A stretch of DNA of 64,000 nt from NCBI GenBank assembly GCA_937924775.1, contig CALDUT010000020.1, positions 1-64,000 on the forward strand, written 5' to 3'. Positions 17,983 through 24,478 of this stretch are shown one piece after another. Position 1 is the stretch's first letter, and each line of letters opens with the position of its first letter. A program made the position numbers and the translations under genes. Source of the stretch: an uncultured Gemmata sp. (GTDB lineage Bacteria > Planctomycetota > Planctomycetia > Gemmatales > Gemmataceae). Under the pieces are notes generated by a model, which was not told the DNA's origin, searched no databases, and was given only the letters and a program-made list of their open reading frames with translations.

Positions 17983-18456
17983 TCACTCGGGCCGTTTTTC
18001 CAGCACCATCAGCATCGCTTTGTTGTCTTTAGTCGTTTTGAATTCTCTGGGGCGATCGTCCGGGTTGGTGGATTCCACCGCGCAGATGTAGAGCCGGTTA
18101 CCCTCAACTTTGAAAATGCCGTAGGTTTTCTCCTCCGAAGTATCGCCGACCCCGGTCATGTCGATTTCGAACGGTTGTGTGGAAGTATTGATGGTGTAGT
18201 TGACGGGGTCATCCTCCCCGTTGCGGGTGGTGATCATTTGCGTTGGTGTGATGCGGATGGTGCGTTCCGCGTCGTGAGCCCGGGCCAGCTCGGCCGGGTC
18301 CATGGCTTCCCCGTCGGATTCCAAGCCGATGATAAAATACGTTCCCTCAATGCTACTGAGAGTCAGATTCCAGTCATCGAATGTACTGGTCCGACCACAG
18401 CCGGCTACACCGACAACCACCAGACAACCGCCTACGAGCAACAGCAACCGCAGCAT
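17983..18456 (-). CDS. Lipoprotein with TIGR03067-like domain
   Basis: 157 residues from ATG 18456 (gggag 8 nt upstream; GTG 18465 is an alternative). The signal ends in a lipobox VAGC, so it should be a lipid-anchored envelope protein. The mature part fits the planctomycete TIGR03067 pattern: EGTYFIIGLESDGEAMDP, then ERTIRITPTQMITT, and a closing GNRLYICAVEST. Domain function is unknown. Possibly co-transcribed with the membrane protein at 17529. Confidence 0.65.
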   Translation of the reverse strand: MLRLLLLVGGCLVVVGVAGCGRTSTFDDWNLTLSSIEGTYFIIGLESDGEAMDPAELARAHDAERTIRITPTQMITTRNGEDDPVNYTINTSTQPFEIDMTGVGDTSEEKTYGIFKVEGNRLYICAVESTNPDDRPREFKTTKDNKAMLMVLEKRPE

Positions 18457-18541
18457 GAGTCTCACTCCCTCAGGAGGGCCTTTCTTTTAGCCTAAATAAC
18501 CGCTGCGCTGGGTTCCAGAGCCCAAGCGGAAGAAAAACCGA

Positions 18542-20020
18542 TCAGATTCCGGCGAAGAGAACGAACAGTGCCTGCCAACGGGCCGCGCGGTCGTGGAGGA
18601 GAGTTTGCAGTCGCTCCCGCAGGGAAGGACCTGGCATGGCCTCTGGCCGGGGTGTGGTGGGCATAGGCGTGTACGTGGAGGGTGGAACCCACATTTCTGT
18701 TTCCGCGGCGGCAGGGGCCGTGGTGGTGGGCAGCTGATCCCGATCGGTAACGCCCCGGTCAAGGGTTTCGCGGAGCAGCTGCGTCTGTAACGTTTCGATC
18801 TCCGCGTGAAGTTCATAAATGCGATGGAGTTCCCGTTGCAGTGTCGCCCGTTGGTCGGGATTGAGGCGGGCGAACAATTGGTCCAAAAACACCAGGGATT
18901 GTTGAAAGGTATTGGCGGATTGGGTGTGTCCATCGGCCAGGCGGCGGAGCAGAGAACTGATGGTCGTATCGCCCGGCAGCGGGGGTTGTGCCGCGGAGGC
19001 GGAAAGCGAGATCGGGTGGGAAATCGCCCCGCTAGCATCGACGGGGGGCGTTTCGGAGAGCCCGGAAAGAATGTGGGAAGCGGGCAGCCCGGCGGAATCC
19101 AAGTCTTCGCCGAGGTCGATTTCCTCCGGGCGGGACGCCGGTGGAAGCGGTTCGTTGGTGATCGCTTCCACGTGTGGCCCCAAGAAATTGCTGATTGGCT
19201 GGCCGATAGTATCCGCAACAGTTGTGGCTTCAAGCGGGCCAGGGGGCCGGGCGGAACTAGAAGCCACTGGTGGAGTCTTGCCCTCCCCCAACGGGGCGAC
19301 GGAACCGGGGGGCTTAAGGTATTGGCAAGCGATCAGGAATCGGCCGGCCCACAATTCGGCCCCTTGCGGCAATGGAGCCACCCGCATCCGTTCTCCGTTC
19401 ACCACCACCCCGCGGCCGGAAAGATCGACCACCCACAAGCCGTCGCGGGTCAGCACCAGGCCGCAATGATAGGGCGCGATATCGTCGGCATTCAGATGAA
19501 TCTTGCAATCGGGGGCGCGGCCGACCAGCGTGATCAGCCGGTTGACGTTCCAGCGATCTTTGGCCCGTTTCCCGTTGCGGAATTCCAAAGTCACCGTGGG
19601 TCGGGCTTTCACCCCGATATCGGCAGCCAGGGGGTTGTAGTTGGTGGGGAAGGCACTCGGTTCGTCGCTGACACCGCTGCGGATATAGAGCAGAAACGGG
19701 CCGATCCGCACCGGGCGGCCCACGATCAGCCAATTGGAGCCGCGGCTGCCATCGGGCCAAATCAGCCCGGTGCGACTGCCCAAATCAACCGCAAAGACAT
19801 GGCCGCCCAGCACTTGCAGCCATGCATGCCGCATGTTCACTTCGGAATCCGAAAGCGTCACATCGCAGGCATCGTCGCGGCCGACGAGGGTGAACGGCTG
19901 ATCGACCGAACCTTCGGCCAGAGGAGTACCATCGACCAGATCGACCCGCAACTGCAACGGGCCGGTCGCGCCGCAAGCGTGTTTGAATTGGGCGATAAGT
20001 GGATCGTTCACCGGATCCAA
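18542..20020 (-). CDS. Double FHA-domain protein with C-terminal coiled coil
   Basis: 492 residues from TTG 20020 (GTG at 20011 is an alternative). Two FHA domains: the first about residues 40-120 (TLVGRDDACDVTLSDSEVNMRHAW), the second about 160-240 (TLVGRAPDCKIHLNADDIAP, then YHCGLVL and GVVVNGERM). FHA domains bind phosphothreonine. A Pro/Ser-rich linker leads to a helical region (ATLQRELHRIYELHAEIETL) near residue 400. Likely a cytoplasmic adaptor for Ser/Thr kinase signalling, common in planctomycetes; no kinase gene is adjacent. Confidence 0.8.
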   Translation of the reverse strand: MDPVNDPLIAQFKHACGATGPLQLRVDLVDGTPLAEGSVDQPFTLVGRDDACDVTLSDSEVNMRHAWLQVLGGHVFAVDLGSRTGLIWPDGSRGSNWLIVGRPVRIGPFLLYIRSGVSDEPSAFPTNYNPLAADIGVKARPTVTLEFRNGKRAKDRWNVNRLITLVGRAPDCKIHLNADDIAPYHCGLVLTRDGLWVVDLSGRGVVVNGERMRVAPLPQGAELWAGRFLIACQYLKPPGSVAPLGEGKTPPVASSSARPPGPLEATTVADTIGQPISNFLGPHVEAITNEPLPPASRPEEIDLGEDLDSAGLPASHILSGLSETPPVDASGAISHPISLSASAAQPPLPGDTTISSLLRRLADGHTQSANTFQQSLVFLDQLFARLNPDQRATLQRELHRIYELHAEIETLQTQLLRETLDRGVTDRDQLPTTTAPAAAETEMWVPPSTYTPMPTTPRPEAMPGPSLRERLQTLLHDRAARWQALFVLFAGI

Positions 20021-20459
20021 TCCCGTATGCGACCAAATAATTCAAGCCGCGAAACGACACTCCTTGTCGAGCTAATATACACGTTATTGTAGTTCACAGA
20101 ATTCCATCAGGGCGGCATTTTTTTCTTCCAGGCAAAATCATAGTTCCCACAGCGAAAATTTTCGGCGACATTCAACAGCAGTTCAACGCTACGCAGTGTC
20201 CGCGGCGACTGGCACCGGCCAACGTGTAAGCAAAAATTCCTCTTTTTGAGGAGTCTATGGCATATAAACAGAACATCGCCACGCCCCACTGCCTCCTTTC
20301 CGCAGCTGCCATGGTTCGCTCACTGTCGTGGATCGCGACGCCCCTGGACCTTGTCGGTAGCGTGGCGTTTGTGTACGTTCCGCTTTTGAGGTACTGTTTT
20401 CCGGATTGACCGCCAAAGCCGAATCCCACCACAGTGGATGAATCGAAAGGAGCAGCGCG
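20021..20459. promoter_or_regulatory. Divergent intergenic region between FHA and VanZ-like genes
   Basis: About 440 nt without a convincing gene. It is AT-richer at 20040-20165 (aatatacacgttattgtag, catttttttcttcc), consistent with promoters for the divergent genes. The VanZ-like gene has aaggag at 20446-20451, 8 nt before its TTG start. I see no further structure. Confidence 0.4.
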
Positions 20460-21797
20460 TTGAACGCGGCACGGCGGGCTTATGGATGGGCGGTTGTGGG
20501 GGTGGCGGCGTTCATCGTCTACGGCAGTTTGGTTCCGTTTCAGTTTCACCCACGGACCCTGGGGCAAGCCGCGGAGACTTTTCAGCATATCCTCACCGCG
20601 GGTGTGACCATCCCATCACGTTCCGATGCCGTAGCCAATGTGTTACTCGGCCTGCCCTTGGGCTTTGCGCTTATGGGCTGGCTCGCAGCAGAGCGGGGGT
20701 GGTCCCGGTGGCGGGTGGCCCGGTCGGGGCTACTGGCCTGGCCGGTGTGTATGACGTTTTCCGGGGCGGTGGAGTTCGTCCAGTTATTCACACCGACCCG
20801 AACGTGTGCCCTCTCCGATATTCTCGCCCAAGCGGTGGGGGCTTGTGCCGGGATCATCGCCTGGATTGTGAGCGGACCGTCATTCACCGCGACGGTACGA
20901 AAGCTGGTCAGCCGTACCGATCTGAACGCCGCTGGTCGTATCGGACTGGGTTATATTGCGTTTGTGGCCTTCGTGCAAACACTCCCCTTCGACGCGACCG
21001 CCAGCCCAGCGCAGCTGTACTGCAAACTCCGTAACGAGGTCCGATTCCGCCCCTTCAGCGAATGCGACGGACCGACTGCGGCCGAGCGGTGGCAACTCAC
21101 CGGCCGATTGGCCAAGGTTGCCGGTTTGTTCTTCCCCATCGGTCTTTTGGCCGCGCACATCCGCGGCCGGATAGAACGGTGGAATCTTCCCCGCGTGGCG
21201 CTGGCAGCGTTGGGGCTGGCCGTGGGTTTGGAATCGCTGCAATTGATGATTCAATCGCGGGTTCCCAGTACGACGGATGCCCTCATCGGAGCATTGGCCG
21301 CGGTGGCAGGTTGGTACGCAGCACGGGTGCATCAGGAAGGATTGGCCAGACCGTTTGCGGTTAGCTGGTTTCTGATCTGGCTCGCCATGATGACGCCTAT
21401 CACCCAACCGCCTGCCGAAGCTCCACGTCGGCCCAGCCCGCGACCATTCGATTGGATTCCCGGGCTTCCTCTGACTGATGGCCACCCCCTTCTGGCTTTG
21501 GAGGAAATGCTGACGAAGTTGGTGCTATTCGGGTTACTCGGCGTTTTGGTCGCGGCCGCGTGGCTACCGCCACGGACCCGACGCGGCCCTCGCGGTTCTG
21601 CCCGCACAGCCGCAGTAATCGCCGGGATCGCCGGGTTGGTCATCGCCGCAGCCATCGAAAACCGGCAGCGGTGGTTCGATACCCATACACCATGTATCAC
21701 GGACGTATTGTTGGGCGGGCTGGGAGCAGTCATGGGTGTTGCGATGGCCTCCTTGGTGCAACGGCCAGCGTCGGCACCAGCGCGGCGTGTGGGCTGA
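20460..21797 (+). CDS. VanZ-like multi-pass membrane protein, three motif copies
   Basis: 445 residues from TTG 20460 (aaggag upstream decides the start). About eleven hydrophobic helices. The VanZ-type signature (E-x2-Q followed by a D-h-hh-N/G-hhG segment) appears as FVQLFTPTRTCALSDILAQA near residue 100, GLESLQLMIQSRVPSTTDAL near 260, and IENRQRWFDTHTPCITDVLL near 400, suggesting internal triplication. VanZ is linked to low-level teicoplanin resistance in enterococci, but in most bacteria the role of the family is unknown. Confidence 0.7.
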   Translation: MNAARRAYGWAVVGVAAFIVYGSLVPFQFHPRTLGQAAETFQHILTAGVTIPSRSDAVANVLLGLPLGFALMGWLAAERGWSRWRVARSGLLAWPVCMTFSGAVEFVQLFTPTRTCALSDILAQAVGACAGIIAWIVSGPSFTATVRKLVSRTDLNAAGRIGLGYIAFVAFVQTLPFDATASPAQLYCKLRNEVRFRPFSECDGPTAAERWQLTGRLAKVAGLFFPIGLLAAHIRGRIERWNLPRVALAALGLAVGLESLQLMIQSRVPSTTDALIGALAAVAGWYAARVHQEGLARPFAVSWFLIWLAMMTPITQPPAEAPRRPSPRPFDWIPGLPLTDGHPLLALEEMLTKLVLFGLLGVLVAAAWLPPRTRRGPRGSARTAAVIAGIAGLVIAAAIENRQRWFDTHTPCITDVLLGGLGAVMGVAMASLVQRPASAPARRVG

Positions 21798-22200
21798 TGT
21801 TGAGGATCGGACGACTTCAGAAACGTCGCGCCAAACGACAACTCGGCCTGTCAGTCCTTGGAGCGTCACGACTTGGGTGTGTCCGCGGTGGCGATGTCCA
21901 CTTTTGGTGAAAAATGTTCCACGTGGAACGTCGGCGAACGTTAGAATGTCGCGCCGAAGTGTTTACACCAAATGAACATATGAATACTTAATTTATTTTT
22001 CATGATTTTTCCTAAAATTTGGCACGCATTTCTAACTAGACAAAAGTAGACATCAGCCACGCTTCAGCCGATCCGGATGTGGAACGGAATGAGCCAGGGG
22101 CCGCCCGCGGGGGAACGTGGCCCCGCGAGCCCGTGGGTGCCTTGTGCGGCCTACGGGGGCCAACCGCCCATCCTCAGGTCATGCTGTCATGCCGTCGTCC
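21798..22200. other. Non-coding region with parS-like site and AT-rich stretch
   Basis: About 400 nt between the VanZ-like and TIGR03000 genes, which converge. It holds the parS-like palindrome (21915-21930). It also contains a markedly AT-rich segment at about 21970-22025 (gaatacttaatttattttt, catgatttttcc) unlike the surrounding GC-rich DNA. I see no DnaA box of the TTATCCACA type and no supported gene. Confidence 0.5.
21915..21930. promoter_or_regulatory. parS-like ParB-binding site
   Basis: TGTTCCACGTGGAACG contains a perfect 14-bp palindrome GTTCCACGTGGAAC and differs in one end position from TGTTCCACGTGGAACA, a variant of the chromosomal parS consensus TGTTTCACGTGAAACA. It lies in non-coding DNA, as parS sites often do. 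I noticed no second copy in the window. Confidence 0.65.
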
Positions 22201-23430
22201 CTAACGCCCCAGTGCAGTGAAGTCGACCACCACGCGTTCACCCGCGCGGAACGGCACTTTCTGCGTCAGCGTTTCCGGATGGCCGTTGCGGATAATTTCC
22301 GCTTTCAACAAATACGCGAATTCGCGACCAGCGGGCAACAGCGGCGTGGAGAAGGTGCGTACCGGTTCGTTTGACGGGCTTTTGCGATCGTCGACATACA
22401 GCGTGGCTCCCGGGGGCAGTTTCACGGTGATGATGGCCCGATCACTGCTGGTCGCCGCCAGGGCCACGGGCGGTGGAGCCGTCGATTCGGCGGTCGTATT
22501 CTTGACAGGAATCGCGGGCGTTTCGGTTTTCTCGGACTTGTTGGCACCGGTGGTGGTCGTTGGTGCAGGCAGGACATTCGGCATTTGGGCAGCGGTCAGA
22601 TCGACGAATTCCACGATGACGGTAATTCCCGCACGCACCGTCACTTTCTTCGTGACGCTGACGATTTCGCCATCGCGTTCATACTCGGCCCGGAACCGGT
22701 ACTGGAATTCCTGATGGGTTGGCAATTCGGGCGAAACGAACTTCCGCTCGGCTCCGGTGAGGCTCAGCAAACGGTTATCGGCATACAGTTTAGCATCCGC
22801 GGGCAATTTCACAATCACAGTGGCCCGCCCCGACGAACTGTTGGACACCAAGGCCGACGCCGGCCCTCCCGCCGGGCGCAAGCCCACGTTCCCCGGAGCC
22901 GGATCGGGAATCGCATAAGGGATATTCGGACTGCCCGGCGCAGGGTAAGTATCCAGAAGCGGCGGCGGAGCCGACATCGGGATCCCTCCCTGGCACGACA
23001 ACCCCCCGTTGAATACGGGAGTGTACGAAATCGGCATACCGAAGCAGGAGTAGGCCGAACCGACGCACGAGAAACCAGCGCAGGAATAACTCCGCCCACC
23101 ACAGCAGCCGTTGCCGGAGCTATCGCGATCGAACCAGCGTCGGACCCGCTCGGCGAGCCCCCAGCCGAACACACTCCCCCCACAACCGCCACAACCACGA
23201 CACGACGCCGAAGACGCCCCTCCCATACAACCGAAGCACGACGCCGAAGACGCCGTCAGCCCCGAGCAACCGCCATAGCAACTGTACCGCGTCGGCCCGA
23301 TACAACCGCCGCACCCACCACAACCTGCCTGGCTGCTACTGTCGCGGCTGAACAAATCGCGGAAATACCCATTGAATTGCGGCAGCTCCGGGGTTGCGGT
23401 CAATGCGGTTAGCATCACAATGCTATACAT
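22201..23430 (-). CDS. TIGR03000-type protein with Cys/Gly-rich N-terminus
   Basis: 409 residues; gagagaagg precedes ATG 23430. Residues about 30-150 are Cys/Gly/Ser-rich (AGCGGCGGCIGPTRYSCYGG and similar, more than 25 Cys). The C-terminal half holds two copies of the planctomycete TIGR03000 domain: ATVIVKLPADAKLYADNRLL and AIITVKLPPGATLYVDDRKS, each followed by a strand-rich region ending RAGITVIVEF or RAGERVVVDF. There is no ordinary signal peptide, although the N-terminus MYSIVMLTALTATPELPQF is mildly hydrophobic. Function unknown; the Cys pattern suggests metal binding or disulfide cross-linking. Confidence 0.75.
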   Translation of the reverse strand: MYSIVMLTALTATPELPQFNGYFRDLFSRDSSSQAGCGGCGGCIGPTRYSCYGGCSGLTASSASCFGCMGGASSASCRGCGGCGGSVFGWGLAERVRRWFDRDSSGNGCCGGRSYSCAGFSCVGSAYSCFGMPISYTPVFNGGLSCQGGIPMSAPPPLLDTYPAPGSPNIPYAIPDPAPGNVGLRPAGGPASALVSNSSSGRATVIVKLPADAKLYADNRLLSLTGAERKFVSPELPTHQEFQYRFRAEYERDGEIVSVTKKVTVRAGITVIVEFVDLTAAQMPNVLPAPTTTTGANKSEKTETPAIPVKNTTAESTAPPPVALAATSSDRAIITVKLPPGATLYVDDRKSPSNEPVRTFSTPLLPAGREFAYLLKAEIIRNGHPETLTQKVPFRAGERVVVDFTALGR

Positions 23431-23466
23431 AGCCTTCTCTCGCGCCGGTCGTGATCCGATCGTTTG

Positions 23467-23484
23467 GAGACTTTACAAAGTCTC
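23467..23484. promoter_or_regulatory. 8-2-8 palindrome upstream of TIGR03000 gene
   Basis: GAGACTTT, ac, AAAGTCTC: a perfect inverted repeat 37-54 nt upstream of ATG 23430, in the promoter region. It shares the outer GACTTT/AAAGTC arms with the palindrome before actA (39976-40001). Candidate operator or a small hairpin. Confidence 0.4.
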
Positions 23485-23680
23485 TAGCGCGAACATAGCT
23501 GGCGCAAACCCGGCAAGCAAATCGCTTTAGGTAAACTTTACAACGTGGCCCGGAGAACCGCTAGCGGCTCTGGTGCAATACGATTTTTCAGTATACCTGA
23601 CACAATCGGACGAAGCCTCGGCGTCGGTTGCGTCCGGAAAAACCCGCGTGGTTTCCTAGGCGAAACCGTATCATTTCTGC

Positions 23681-24478
23681 ATGTCGATGGAATGGACTTT
23701 GGCGTTTCTGTGTCTCTCGGCGTTTCTGGCCGGTGCCATGAACTCCGTGGCCGGCGGCGGCACCCTGCTGACCTTTCCCGCACTGACGGCCGTAGTCAGT
23801 CCGGCGGTGGCCAATGCCACGAGTACCGTGGCCCTATTGCCCGGATCGTTTGCTGGAGCCTTGGGATATCGCCGCGAGTTGTGGGAATGCCGCCGCTTTG
23901 TGGGCCGTATGCTGCTACCAAGCGTTGTCGGCGGTGGCTTCGGCGCCTGGCTGGTTGTGAACAATCCGAAGGCGTTCGCGAGCCTGGTGCCATGGTTGAT
24001 TCTGACCGCGGCGATGTTATTCGTCATTCAAGCGCCGCTGGCGAAGTGGTTGAAGCGGCGAACCACGGCCCCCCGTGACACCCCGACACGCAAAGTGAGC
24101 CGGCCGATTCAGTGCGCTGTGATGGTCTTCCAACTTTTGATCGCGATTTACGGCGGCTACTTCGGCGCAGGAATCGGTATCCTGATGTTGAGTGCCTTGG
24201 GGTTTATGGGGGTGGGCGATATTCACCGGATGAACGCGGTGAAAACGCTTCTGGCCGCCGTCATCAACACCGCCACGGTGGCCGTCTTTCTTTCGGCCAG
24301 CGATCCCCTCGTGCGGTGGGATTTTGCGTGGCCGATGGTGATTTCGTCCATACTGGGCGGCTATTGCGGGGCACGCGTCGCTCGGCGGTTACCCGCGCAG
24401 TCCGTTCGTTATGCCGTGATCGTGATTGGTTTCAGCCTTGCGGCGTACTACTTTCTCAAGGAGTACGCGACGCTGTAA
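23681..24478 (+). CDS. TSUP (TauE/SafE) family permease
   Basis: 265 residues with eight or so hydrophobic helices; ATG 23681 or 23687. The family signature is present near the N-terminus, FLAGAMNSVAGGGTLLTFPA, and again in the second half, YGGYFGAGIGILMLSALGFM, reflecting the duplicated architecture. The family exports or imports sulfite, sulfoacetate and other small organosulfur anions; the substrate here is unknown. The 3' end overlaps the convergent P-type ATPase gene by 23 bp. Confidence 0.85.
   Translation: MSMEWTLAFLCLSAFLAGAMNSVAGGGTLLTFPALTAVVSPAVANATSTVALLPGSFAGALGYRRELWECRRFVGRMLLPSVVGGGFGAWLVVNNPKAFASLVPWLILTAAMLFVIQAPLAKWLKRRTTAPRDTPTRKVSRPIQCAVMVFQLLIAIYGGYFGAGIGILMLSALGFMGVGDIHRMNAVKTLLAAVINTATVAVFLSASDPLVRWDFAWPMVISSILGGYCGARVARRLPAQSVRYAVIVIGFSLAAYYFLKEYATL

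Noticed and set aside
20107-20289. Minus-strand 60-codon ORF in the FHA/VanZ intergenic region
   Set aside because: No ribosome binding site, no hydrophobic or domain pattern, and it lies where promoters are expected.
21970-22025. Replication origin in the AT-rich stretch next to the parS-like site
   Set aside because: No DnaA-box cluster and no dnaA/dnaN nearby; AT-richness alone is insufficient.
22117-22374. Plus-strand ORF overlapping the end of the TIGR03000 gene
   Set aside because: Arg-rich shadow of the opposite-strand coding sequence with no start signal.
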